From the NCBI RefSeq assembly GCF_013131805.1, contig NZ_JABJRC010000004.1, positions 62,001 to 126,000 on the forward strand: a DNA stretch of 64,000 bases. Reading direction: 5' to 3'. A program made the position numbers and the translations under genes. The stretch comes from Kribbella sandramycini. GTDB lineage: Bacteria; Actinomycetota; Actinomycetes; Propionibacteriales; Kribbellaceae. How positions within the stretch are numbered: the stretch's first letter is position 1; every line of letters starts with the position of its first letter. This document shows positions 17,881 through 26,144 of the stretch, in pieces. Under the pieces are notes generated by a model. The model saw only the letters and a list, made by a program, of their open reading frames with translations, was not told the origin of the DNA and ran no database searches.

Positions 17881-19402
17881 TGCTGGTGATGTCGACGGTG
17901 ACGCGGTTGATCTCGTCGACCTCGTTGGTGATGCGGGTTGAGATGCGCTCCAGCACGTCGTACGGCAGGCGGGCCCAGTCCGCCGTCATGGCGTCCTCGC
18001 TGGTCACCGGACGCAGGACGACCGGGTGGCCGTACGTGCGGCCGTCGCCCTGGACGCCGACCGAGCGGACATCGGCCAGCAGGACGACCGGGAACTGCCA
18101 GATCTCCCGGTCCAGACCGGCGGCGGTCAGCTCGGTGCGGGCGATCAGGTCGGCCTGGCGGAGGATGTCGAGCCGCTCCCGGGTCACCTCACCGATGATG
18201 CGGATGCTCAGGCCCGGGCCGGGGAACGGGTGCCGGTAGACGAGCGACTCGGGCAGGCCGAGCGCGATACCCAGCTCCCGCACCTCGTCCTTGAACAGGG
18301 TGCGCAGCGGCTCGATCAGCGAGAACTGCAGGTCGTCCGGCAGGCCGCCGACGTTGTGGTGCGACTTGATGTTCGACGCGCCCGCACCGCCGCCGGACTC
18401 GACGACATCCGGGTAGAGGGTGCCCTGGACCAGGAACTCGATGTGCCGCTCGGCGTCGAGTTTGCGCGCGGTGGCCTCGAAGGTGCGGATGAACTCGCGG
18501 CCGACGATCTTGCGCTTCTGCTCCGGGTCCGTGACGCCGGCCAGGGCGCCGAGGAACTGGTCCTCCGCGTCCACGACCTCCAGCCGCGTGCCGGTGACGG
18601 CGACGAAGTCCTTCTCGATCTGGTCGGACTCACCGGCCCGCTGCAGACCGTGGTCGACGTACACGCAGGTCAGCTGGTCGCCGATGGCCCGGCTGACCAG
18701 CGCAGCGGCGACTGCGGAGTCCACACCGCCGGACAGCGCGCACAGCACCTGCTTGTCGCCGACCTGCTGCCGGATGAGCTCGACCTGCTCGTCGACGACG
18801 TTCGTCGTGGTCCAGTCGCCCTTGCAGCCCGCGATGTCGTAGAGGAAGTGCTCCAGCACGGCCTGACCGGCCTGCGAGTGCAGCACCTCCGGGTGCCACT
18901 GGACGCCGGCCAGCCGGCGCTCGACATCCTCGAACGCCGCCACCGGCGCGCCCTCGGTCGTGGCCAGCACGGCGAAACCCGCGGGCGGCGCGTGCACGGC
19001 GTCGCCATGGGACATCCAGACGTTGAGGTCTTCGGGGACGCCGGCCAGCAGCGTGCCCGGCTCGCTCACGGTGACCGGCGTCCGGCCGAACTCACGCAGA
19101 CCGGTCTTGCGGACGTCGCCGCCCAGCGTCTGCGCCATCGCCTGGAAGCCGTAGCAGATGCCGAACGTGGAGACGCCGGCGTCGAACAGCGCGGAGTCGA
19201 TCCGCGGCGCACCCTCGGCGTACACCGACTGCGGCCCGCCGGACAGGATGATCGCCTTCGGCTGCCTGGCCAGCATCTCCTCGACCGGCATCGAGTGCGG
19301 CACGATCTCGGAGTACACCTTCGCCTCGCGCACGCGGCGCGCGATCAGCTGGGCGTACTGCGCACCGAAGTCAACAACCAGGACCAACTCATGCTCAGTC
19401 AC
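17852..19402 (-). CDS. guaA: GMP synthase (glutamine-hydrolysing)
   Basis: A 516-aa enzyme converting XMP, ATP and glutamine to GMP. The class I amidotransferase domain has the nucleophile Cys in FGICYGFQAM and the His/Glu of GVQWHPE. The synthetase domain has the pyrophosphatase P-loop ALSGGVDSAV, and the C-terminus ends in the conserved PPGTIEWE. I chose the GTG at 19402 because TACCCT lies six bases upstream, giving a leaderless start. A TTG at 19408 would add two residues. It belongs to the conserved guaA-guaB block but stands alone here. Confidence 0.97.
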   Translation of the reverse strand: MTEHELVLVVDFGAQYAQLIARRVREAKVYSEIVPHSMPVEEMLARQPKAIILSGGPQSVYAEGAPRIDSALFDAGVSTFGICYGFQAMAQTLGGDVRKTGLREFGRTPVTVSEPGTLLAGVPEDLNVWMSHGDAVHAPPAGFAVLATTEGAPVAAFEDVERRLAGVQWHPEVLHSQAGQAVLEHFLYDIAGCKGDWTTTNVVDEQVELIRQQVGDKQVLCALSGGVDSAVAAALVSRAIGDQLTCVYVDHGLQRAGESDQIEKDFVAVTGTRLEVVDAEDQFLGALAGVTDPEQKRKIVGREFIRTFEATARKLDAERHIEFLVQGTLYPDVVESGGGAGASNIKSHHNVGGLPDDLQFSLIEPLRTLFKDEVRELGIALGLPESLVYRHPFPGPGLSIRIIGEVTRERLDILRQADLIARTELTAAGLDREIWQFPVVLLADVRSVGVQGDGRTYGHPVVLRPVTSEDAMTADWARLPYDVLERISTRITNEVDEINRVTVDITSKPPGTIEWE

Positions 19403-19444
19403 GGTCAAAGGGTATCGGTGCAGGTCAGCGGGGCTGTAATCAGC

Positions 19445-20329
19445 TCAGCTCGGCTTCTGCTGCTCCACGTTGTGCGCAGTCAGCGTCGCCGTGTACGCCG
19501 GCCCGCGGCGCGGGATCGTCGACTGCTCCAGCTCACCGGCGGGGCAGGCCTTCTCGGTGCGGTCGACGCTACCGTCAGGCCACTCGATCAGGACATAGAT
19601 GCAGTAGCCATCGGCCAGATGGTCGGTCCAGGACAGTCGCAGCTCCCGGCGGCAGTCCTCCAGCTTGGCCGTCCCCATGGGGGCTGACAGCGAGTTGTAG
19701 ACGGTTGCGAAGCGCTCCGCGCACCCGTCCGAGTCTGGGTTCGACAGGTCCGGCCGGCCGATCAGCACCTTCAGCTCGTTCGCGTCGCGAGCCACTGCGA
19801 CCACCCTGAAGCGCTGCGTGGCGACGACGAGCAACGCACCGACCAGGACCGCCACCGGTAGCAGCAGCCAGAGCCGCCGGGACCGCCGGGCTGGCTGCAC
19901 CGGCGGTGCTTCAGCCGCGGCCGGTGTCTCCTCGACCGGCTCCTCGGTCGCATCGGGCTCTTCTACCGGCGCGACCGGCAGACCGGCTGTCACAGCGATG
20001 CCGTTGCGCCAGTTGAGCCAGCTGTAGACCTGTCGGCGCACCTCCTCCGGAGTGTCACCCCGGAAGCGCAGACAGGCGGTCACGTACGCCTCGACGAAAT
20101 CGGCCTGTGGCAGCACCAGCGGCCGCTTGTCGCTGGCGAACTCCGACAGCGTCGCCGGGCTCAGCTTGAGCCCGGTCGGCGCCAGCTTGGTGATCAGCAC
20201 GCCCGCCTTCGGGTCACCGACCTCCACCCGCAGGTCGCGCAGCCGCTGCCGGAACTCGCGGGTCAGTTCGACTGCGGACCGAACGTCACCGTTCGGCGGC
20301 CCACCCGAGCCCCGGCCCTGGTCGTCCAT
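19445..20329 (-). CDS. Membrane-anchored HTH protein with extracellular domain
   Basis: A 294-aa single-pass protein. Residues 15-85 resemble XRE-like DNA-binding domains of actinobacteria (LSPATLSEFASDKRPLVLPQADFVEAYVTAC). An acidic Pro/Ala/Glu linker follows, then a transmembrane helix around 150-170 and an outer domain of about 120 residues with several cysteines. The topology suggests a one-component regulator reading an external signal. It is divergent from a six-gene FtsK-type operon, with an array of TTCGGC half-sites between them. It has a GGAG site before the ATG. The DNA-binding assignment is by resemblance only. Confidence 0.78.
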   Translation of the reverse strand: MDDQGRGSGGPPNGDVRSAVELTREFRQRLRDLRVEVGDPKAGVLITKLAPTGLKLSPATLSEFASDKRPLVLPQADFVEAYVTACLRFRGDTPEEVRRQVYSWLNWRNGIAVTAGLPVAPVEEPDATEEPVEETPAAAEAPPVQPARRSRRLWLLLPVAVLVGALLVVATQRFRVVAVARDANELKVLIGRPDLSNPDSDGCAERFATVYNSLSAPMGTAKLEDCRRELRLSWTDHLADGYCIYVLIEWPDGSVDRTEKACPAGELEQSTIPRRGPAYTATLTAHNVEQQKPS

Positions 20330-20368
20330 GACTTTCTCTCCATCTGCTGTTTCCGCTGGTCAGGCCAG

Positions 20369-20419
20369 GATTCGGCGGAGTGTTCGGCGGCTGTTCGGCC
20401 GAACACTTGCGGCCGAATC
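20369..20419. promoter_or_regulatory. TTCGGC half-site array, putative operator
   Basis: Three direct TTCGGC copies (20371, 20383, 20394) and two inverted GCCGAA copies (20398, 20412) lie within 51 bases. They include a perfect 14-bp palindrome TGTTCGGCCGAACA (20392-20405). A larger inverted pair, GTGTTCGGC/GCCGAACAC, covers 20380-20388 and 20398-20406, and GATTCGGC/GCCGAATC covers the ends. The array is in the only divergent promoter region of the HTH/FtsK locus. Confidence 0.7.
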
Positions 20420-20482
20420 ACCGCACTGATTCTCTCACCGTGCGTAATCACCCAGTCCTGCCGGAGAGAGGAGATCGAGAGT

Positions 20483-20740
20483 ATGTCGGTCCAGGAGGTC
20501 AAGGCCGCAATCACCAAGGCGAACGCCGAGTCGTCGGCCGGCGCGGCCACGCTGAGCCGGTCGAGCGCCAAACTCGACGAGGCGCTGACGATGCTGAACC
20601 GGGCCGCCGAGGGCACCGGGCACGAGCTCATCGGCCAGGCCCAGACCGCGCTCCGCGCCGCCAAGGCGAGTATCGAGGAGGCCCGGAAGGCGATCGCCCG
20701 ATCGCAGGAGTCCGCGTCGACGTACGCGCGGTCGATCTGA
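20483..20740 (+). CDS. Small all-helical protein upstream of FtsK-like ATPase
   Basis: An 85-aa protein, Ala/Ser/Glu-rich, predicted to be two long helices or a helical hairpin, with no transmembrane segment, Cys or Trp. Size and helicity resemble WXG100/Esx substrates, but the WxG turn is absent; the middle reads RAAEGTGHEL. It may correspond to a small DUF family (of the DUF6244 kind) found next to FtsK/SpoIIIE genes in streptomycetes, recalled without a search. The ATG has an AGAGGAGAT site, and the next gene begins three bases after its stop. A substrate or adaptor role for the ATPase is inferred. Confidence 0.75.
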   Translation: MSVQEVKAAITKANAESSAGAATLSRSSAKLDEALTMLNRAAEGTGHELIGQAQTALRAAKASIEEARKAIARSQESASTYARSI

Positions 20741-20743
20741 CCG

Positions 20744-23275
20744 ATGTCCACCGTCGGTTGGGAGAGCCAGGACGCTCTCCAGCAGATTCATCGCGGACTC
20801 GCCTGGGCGCGCGGCAGTGTCCGGCAGCAACGCGACGCCGGTCGGCTGCCGGTCGCAGTGGACCGCACGCGGCACCTCGTCGGGTCGGTGGATGACGTAC
20901 TGCGCACACTGCCCGATGCAGCAGTGGCAGCGTGGTCCCAGACGACCGAGTTCGTGCAGACAACCGTCGTACCGGCCCCGCCCCTGCGGATCGGTACGAC
21001 GCGCATCGGGTTGGGCGCGGACGGCGTCATCGACCTCCCGATCCTGGTACCGCTGCTCGGCGCGGGACATGTGCTCGTCGGACCGGCTCCCATGATCGGT
21101 GCGCCGCTGGGGCAGGTCTGCCCTGAGGAGACGGCACAGATCGTCGACAACCTAGTGCTGCGAGCGCTCGCCACCACCAGCCCGGGGCAGCTCGTGGTGA
21201 TCGGTGACGGCTGGCTACCCCAGTTCCTGAACCGGGACGACGCTTACGACCACGGGCTGTGCTTCGACATCGATCCGGCCGACCCGGCCCAGGTGGACAA
21301 CCTCCTCACCCGGCTGCGCCGCAACATCGAAGAGGCGTCCGGTCCGCCGGACAAGTACCGGCTACTCATCATCTCCGAACTCGACCGGCTCGCTGTGAGC
21401 CAGCGCGAGGAGTTCCTCTGGCTGCTGCAGGCAGGTCCCGCTGCCGGGATCCACGCGATCGTGATCGACAGCAGGCTGCCACCGCACCTTCCGGTCGAGT
21501 ACATCGAGGTCGCACCCCAGCGGGTCCGCTGCGCAGTGGCTGGGCCGCTACTGGAGGTCCGTCCGGACGGTCTGCCGCTTCCGGACGCCCCTGCGATGAC
21601 TGCGCTCAATGCGCGGATCACTGGCGGCGGACTGTCCGCACTGCAACTACAGCCGAGCCACTTGTGGCACGCACGATCGGACTCCGGCCTCGCAGTGGCG
21701 ATCGGGGACGCCGGCGGCCGGCCCCAGCCGCTACGACTGGGCGACAGCCCAGCCCACGCTCTGATCGGCGGCCGTACCGGCTCCGGCAAGACGAACCTTA
21801 TTTACGGGCTGATCCTCGGCCTGACGACGAACTACTCCCCCGACGAAGTCGAGCTGTACCTGCTGGACTTCAAGGAAAGCGTGTCGTTCGCCTCCTTCGC
21901 GCGAACCCCCGGTGCGCTGCCGCACGCCCGCCTCATCGGTGTGCACATCAACTCGGACCGTGAGTTCGGTCTGGCCGCACTGCGGGACCTGCACCGTCAG
22001 CTGGGCGTTCGGGCGGCCGCGGTCAAGGCCCACGGGGTGGTCGACCTCCGTGGTCTGCGGGCAGCAGACCCCAACGGCCGGTGGCCGCGGATCGTAGCCG
22101 TCATCGACGAGTTCCAGATCCTGCTGGCCGGATCGGACCGGATCACTGCGGAGGCCGTCGACCTACTGGAAGATCTGGCCCGCCGTGGCCGGTCGTTCGG
22201 CATTCACCTCGTTCTGTCCAGCCAAGTGGTCTCCGGGATCGATGCGCTGTTCGGACGACCCGCACTGGTCGCACAGCTCACCCTGCGCGTGGCGCTGCCC
22301 GGTGCGCAGCGAGTGCTCGCTGACAACAACCCGGCCGCCGAACGGCTTCAGCCGTACCACGCCGTGCTCAACGACGAGACCGGACTGCGTGGGCACGACC
22401 GCGTCGTCCGGCTCCCGCATTTCGACGAGCCGACGCTGCAGACTGTCCAGGACGAGCTGGCGCGCCGGGCGCCGCATGCGCAGCCGGTCGTCTTCGACGG
22501 CTCAGCCGTCCCACCGCTCGACGATGCCGCCGACTTCCGCACGCTGGCGCCACGCGCTCCCCGCGACTGGACTGTCCTGCTCGGCCGGTCCTTCGACGTG
22601 GCGGACGCGGCCGCAAGCGCGCGGCTCGCGGCCGGCCCGGCGCGGAATCTCGCGGTGATCGGGACCAAACCGAGCGAGGTGTACGCCGTCCTCGGCGCGG
22701 CCGTTCGCTCATTGGCTCGCCAGGTGCCACCCGGGGCCGCCCGCTTCAGCCTCTTGATCGGAGGCACCGATGCGGAGCCCGAGCTCGCCACGCGGCTGGC
22801 CGCTCTGCTCGACGGACACGAGGTCGAGGTGGTTGCGCGCGACGCGGTCGCCGACTTCGTCGAAGCCCTGGCAGCCCGTAGCAACGAGCTGGCCACGGGG
22901 GCAGGGGCAGCACCGCACTTCATCGTGTTCGTCGGCGTGGACGCCGCCGGTGCCGTCCTGCGGCGATCCGGCGACGGCCGGACCGGCCACGAGCAGCTGC
23001 GACGGATCCTGCTCGACTCCGCCGAGACCGGGATCCGGCTCCTCGGCTGGTGGCGCAGCGTGAACCGGCTGAAGGACGACCTGAGCGACTACGACGCCCG
23101 CCTCGATGAGCAGATCGGGCTCTGGGTTGCACTGGATGCTCAAGGCAACGATCTGTCCGCGCTGACCGGTGGCGAGCTGGTCAGCTGGAGCCCGCGGCCG
23201 CAGCGGGCGCTGTGGTTCGACCGGTCCGTGCACGACCGCCCGCAGCCGATGATCCTGTTCGGAGTGAACCGATGA
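20744..23275 (+). CDS. FtsK/SpoIIIE-family ATPase, EccC-like triple-domain layout
   Basis: An 843-aa protein without a clear membrane segment. The central domain is an active FtsK-type motor: Walker A GGRTGSGKT near residue 345, LYLLDFKES after it, Walker B VAVIDEFQIL near 450, and GIHLVLSSQ. The preceding region (LLIISELDRL near 207, then GIHAIVIDS) and the last 250 residues (NLAVIGTKPSEVYAV near 635) read like FtsK folds that have lost their P-loops. This matches type VII EccC/EssC proteins, which have three tandem ATPase domains, but here only the middle one is intact. The substrate is probably a neighbouring protein. Confidence 0.88.
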   Translation: MSTVGWESQDALQQIHRGLAWARGSVRQQRDAGRLPVAVDRTRHLVGSVDDVLRTLPDAAVAAWSQTTEFVQTTVVPAPPLRIGTTRIGLGADGVIDLPILVPLLGAGHVLVGPAPMIGAPLGQVCPEETAQIVDNLVLRALATTSPGQLVVIGDGWLPQFLNRDDAYDHGLCFDIDPADPAQVDNLLTRLRRNIEEASGPPDKYRLLIISELDRLAVSQREEFLWLLQAGPAAGIHAIVIDSRLPPHLPVEYIEVAPQRVRCAVAGPLLEVRPDGLPLPDAPAMTALNARITGGGLSALQLQPSHLWHARSDSGLAVAIGDAGGRPQPLRLGDSPAHALIGGRTGSGKTNLIYGLILGLTTNYSPDEVELYLLDFKESVSFASFARTPGALPHARLIGVHINSDREFGLAALRDLHRQLGVRAAAVKAHGVVDLRGLRAADPNGRWPRIVAVIDEFQILLAGSDRITAEAVDLLEDLARRGRSFGIHLVLSSQVVSGIDALFGRPALVAQLTLRVALPGAQRVLADNNPAAERLQPYHAVLNDETGLRGHDRVVRLPHFDEPTLQTVQDELARRAPHAQPVVFDGSAVPPLDDAADFRTLAPRAPRDWTVLLGRSFDVADAAASARLAAGPARNLAVIGTKPSEVYAVLGAAVRSLARQVPPGAARFSLLIGGTDAEPELATRLAALLDGHEVEVVARDAVADFVEALAARSNELATGAGAAPHFIVFVGVDAAGAVLRRSGDGRTGHEQLRRILLDSAETGIRLLGWWRSVNRLKDDLSDYDARLDEQIGLWVALDAQGNDLSALTGGELVSWSPRPQRALWFDRSVHDRPQPMILFGVNR

Positions 23276-24546
23276 CGCTCCCGATGAACCACTACCGCGC
23301 CGCACTGGCCGAGCTCGGCCAGTCCGATCACGTCGTCCAGGTCGACGACCGGGTCGACGCGCTCTGGCAGCAGGCCGTGCAGGTCTTCGGCCCCGGGCTC
23401 GACGACCAGCAGCACGCGCTGCTGCCGATCGTCGTCAGCCCGGACCTGACCGCGCCGCCTGACCTCGACATCACCGCACAGCTGGACCGGATCGAGCGCC
23501 ACGTTCGAGGGGACCAGCCCGAGCCTGCAACACCCAGCCGCTGGCACTCCGCGCGCTGGACGCTGACCGTCTGGCTCGGCGCCGCACTGCTGACCGCGCT
23601 GCTGTTGGGGATGACCGTGACCGGATTGACCGTCGTGCCGGCGTTCGTCCCGGCTCTGGTGGTCGGCGGGTTGTTGCTGCTCGCCGGGCCGGGCCGAGTA
23701 CCGGGATGGATCTGGGCGCTCGGTCTGGCGTCGCTGTCGCTGATCCTGCTGAGCGGTTCGCCTCCGTCCGACCCATCTCCCCTGCCGGTCCAGCCGCAAT
23801 GGTTTCTGGGCGTGCTGTTCGTTCTGTTGGCCGTCGGCTTCGCGCGCGGGCTCCAGCTGTCCGGACGCCGTCGGCTGGCGCGGAAGGAGCAGGTCACTCC
23901 GGCTGAGGAGCTGGCGGCGGAGCGCCGTCCGCTGGAGTTCCTCCTGACGCTGAGCCTGTTCGGGGCAATGACGGCCGGTGCTGAGGTCGCCGTGCTGATC
24001 ATCATCACCTCAGTGCTCGGCCTGCTCCGACGCCGCCCTTGGACGAGTGTGCTGGCTGCTGTGACCGCGCTGCTCACCTTGCTGATCAGCATCCGCGATG
24101 CCGGCCGGGGGTACGACCCGGACTGGGCGCATCCGATCGTGATCGCAGCGCTGGCCGCGTTCTGGGCCGTCGCTACTTGGTACCGCCCCTGGCGGCATCG
24201 TCTGAGCCGAACAGAGCGGATGCTGTCGCTCGCCGGCCGGACTGCGGCCGCCGGGTACCGCAGCATCGGCGTACCGGTCTTCACCGCTGCACCAACGCAA
24301 GCGCCCGTGCAGCAGGCAGTGCCTGACAAGTACCCGAAGGGACAGTTCGGGCGGTACTGCGCCAGCTGCACAGGGACGACGGCACACGTCTCACGTGGGC
24401 TCTCTTCTCCGCAGTGCGTCCAGTGCGGCAGCCGTGCGGCTGGTGGTAGCGCGGGCGATCGCACCTACCCCGACTACTGCGCGCCCTGCGGCGGCACCAC
24501 TCCACACACCAGCCGCGGCTGCGTCGTCTGCCCCGGAGGCCGCTGA
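23272..24546 (+). CDS. Polytopic membrane protein with two C-terminal zinc-ribbon-like motifs
   Basis: A 424-aa protein starting in an ATGA overlap with the FtsK-like gene. The N-terminal 100 residues are soluble and acidic, followed by about eight hydrophobic helices (roughly 105-310). The C-terminal 70 residues contain two similar Cys clusters, YCASCTGTTAHVS..CVQC and YCAPCGGTTPHTS..CVVC, probably duplicated zinc ribbons on the cytoplasmic side. No family is recognised. It is a reasonable candidate for the membrane channel or anchor of the system, by analogy with type VII membrane components. Confidence 0.83.
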   Translation: MTLPMNHYRAALAELGQSDHVVQVDDRVDALWQQAVQVFGPGLDDQQHALLPIVVSPDLTAPPDLDITAQLDRIERHVRGDQPEPATPSRWHSARWTLTVWLGAALLTALLLGMTVTGLTVVPAFVPALVVGGLLLLAGPGRVPGWIWALGLASLSLILLSGSPPSDPSPLPVQPQWFLGVLFVLLAVGFARGLQLSGRRRLARKEQVTPAEELAAERRPLEFLLTLSLFGAMTAGAEVAVLIIITSVLGLLRRRPWTSVLAAVTALLTLLISIRDAGRGYDPDWAHPIVIAALAAFWAVATWYRPWRHRLSRTERMLSLAGRTAAAGYRSIGVPVFTAAPTQAPVQQAVPDKYPKGQFGRYCASCTGTTAHVSRGLSSPQCVQCGSRAAGGSAGDRTYPDYCAPCGGTTPHTSRGCVVCPGGR

Positions 24547-25097
24547 TGGACGAGAACGGGATGGACGACGTCCTGGGTGACCTGGAACGGGTCGCCGAAC
24601 TCGCCTGGTCGGCGTTGATCGGCATCGGCCAGGTCGAGAACGGCTTGGCGGCAGCCGCGAGCCGGCTGCTCCGCACACTCGACTCCGACCGCGACCACCT
24701 GCTACGCAACGCGCATCGAGAGCTCTCCCCGAAGCACACCACTGAGGCTCAGGGGCACATCCGCACCGCCCGAAAGGCGCTCCAGGACTACGGCGTCTCG
24801 GTCGCACCGAACCGGTTCTCGTCCTTGTCGGACCTCGACGATGTGACGAAGACCGAGCACTCGTCCTACGTCCTGATCCAGAAGCACCGCGACAAGCCGC
24901 CGACGGTCACCTGGGTCTGCGATGCGCAAGGCACCTACCAGGAGACCGGCTACGTCGCACCGAACGCGACGTCCGATGTGGTCGTGACGAACCCGCAGCC
25001 GTCCGACCTGCACGGCGACAAGCTCACTGTGGCCGCGATCATCGCCGGAGTCGTCATCTCCACCCTCATCCAACGCCTACGAGGGGACAAGCGATGA
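24546..25097 (+). CDS. Unknown protein with C-terminal membrane helix
   Basis: A 183-aa protein whose ATG shares one base with the previous stop. The first 90 residues look helical, the middle has a short beta-rich block (TVTWVCDAQGTYQETGYVAP), and residues 160-175 form a probable C-terminal transmembrane anchor (LTVAAIIAGVVISTLI) ending in RGDKR. No catalytic motif is seen. It belongs to the FtsK-like operon by overlap on both sides and probably works at the membrane with its neighbours. I do not recognise a family. Confidence 0.75.
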   Translation: MDENGMDDVLGDLERVAELAWSALIGIGQVENGLAAAASRLLRTLDSDRDHLLRNAHRELSPKHTTEAQGHIRTARKALQDYGVSVAPNRFSSLSDLDDVTKTEHSSYVLIQKHRDKPPTVTWVCDAQGTYQETGYVAPNATSDVVVTNPQPSDLHGDKLTVAAIIAGVVISTLIQRLRGDKR

Positions 25098-25429
25098 CGC
25101 TGCTCTCCGAAGTACTCACAACCCGCGAAGTACTCGGCTACTGCACCGAGCAGAGCGCAGCGGACTGGCCAGACGCGGCAGCGATCACCAGCGCGCTGGC
25201 GGCGGCCGTCGGACGCCGGTGGCCTGCCGACGACCTACAGGCGATCGCGGACTACGCCCGGACTGGGGTCGCGGCCGCTGCGACCGCGATGCCGCCGCTG
25301 TACGCCGAGGCTGTGCTGCGGGCCGCCCGGGGCGAGACCCACCTGCTGATGGGGCTGCCCCGCGAGTACCACCTCACCTGGTCGGTCGAGCTGCTGGTGC
25401 TGCTGACCGCCGACGAACAGGAGCAATGA
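25094..25429 (+). CDS. Small helical protein of FtsK-like operon
   Basis: A 111-aa Ala/Leu-rich protein starting in an ATGA overlap with the previous gene. It is predicted to be all-helical and soluble, without Cys clusters or membrane segments. No known domain is recognised. Its conserved position between two overlapping genes suggests an accessory or adaptor part of the same complex. Confidence 0.68.
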   Translation: MTLLSEVLTTREVLGYCTEQSAADWPDAAAITSALAAAVGRRWPADDLQAIADYARTGVAAAATAMPPLYAEAVLRAARGETHLLMGLPREYHLTWSVELLVLLTADEQEQ

Positions 25430-25430
25430 C

Positions 25431-26144
25431 GTGCAGACACCGTCCCGGGTCCAGGACCTGCTGGCCCGGCACCCTCGCCCGACCGCACCAGCTCAAGCGC
25501 CGTGGGAGATGTCGGCGTCCAGCTTGATCACGCCGTTCCTGCCCGGATCCCTGACCGCGCCGGCAGTGCTGGTCAATCGGCTCGGCCGGATCCACCTGTC
25601 GCCGTACGGGCTCGCCATCGATCAGAAGGCAGTCATCCCCTGGCAGCAGATCGCCCAGGTGCACACGAGACCTGCGTTCGAGCTGGTCACCGAGACGCTG
25701 ATCGAGCGGGCGCTCGCCAGGGCGACGTTCCTGATCAAGCTGCCCGGCAAGGCCTGGGCAACGGATCTGGTCGCGCAGAAGGCGCGGGACGCGGTCATGT
25801 CCGTGCTGCAGGTCGCTCTGTCGGGTAACGCGCCCAGCCTGGCCTTCGACCTGCCGGTCGCGGTGGTGCATCAGAACGGCCGCAAACAAGCCGAAATGAA
25901 CCCTGGCGTGTTGTCGACGGCGCTACTGGCGCTGCCTGGTGTCTCCGAGGCGATCCTGCACACCGCCGCGCTAAACGCAGTCCCGGTGATCCGGCATCCA
26001 GCGCAGACCTGGGTACATGTTGATCGCGCCGCTCAGCTCGTTGCCGACCGCATCCGCCGGCTGACGACCGGAGCGGTTGAGGAGGCACCCGCACTTCCCC
26101 CGCAATTGCCGCCGCTCCGGCGCGGCCGCGAGTACACCGGCTAA
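25431..26144 (+). CDS. Unknown protein, last gene of FtsK-like operon
   Basis: A 237-aa protein starting with GTG one base after the preceding stop. The middle resembles a PH-like or beta-sandwich segment (GRIHLSPYGLAIDQKAVIPWQQIAQVHTRP), and the C-terminal half is alternating helix and strand. The end is Pro-rich (ALPPQLPPLRRGR), suggesting an interaction tail. No signal peptide or membrane helix is visible. The function is unknown. Its stop overlaps the convergent cytochrome P450 gene by four bases. Confidence 0.72.
   Translation: MQTPSRVQDLLARHPRPTAPAQAPWEMSASSLITPFLPGSLTAPAVLVNRLGRIHLSPYGLAIDQKAVIPWQQIAQVHTRPAFELVTETLIERALARATFLIKLPGKAWATDLVAQKARDAVMSVLQVALSGNAPSLAFDLPVAVVHQNGRKQAEMNPGVLSTALLALPGVSEAILHTAALNAVPVIRHPAQTWVHVDRAAQLVADRIRRLTTGAVEEAPALPPQLPPLRRGREYTG

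Noticed and set aside
18026..19687. A 553-codon frame opposite guaA
   Set aside because: It is an antisense shadow produced by high GC content. GuaA has all catalytic motifs on the other strand. Similar shadows lie opposite guaB (40401-41960), rsdA (42066-43403) and groEL (49414-51198).
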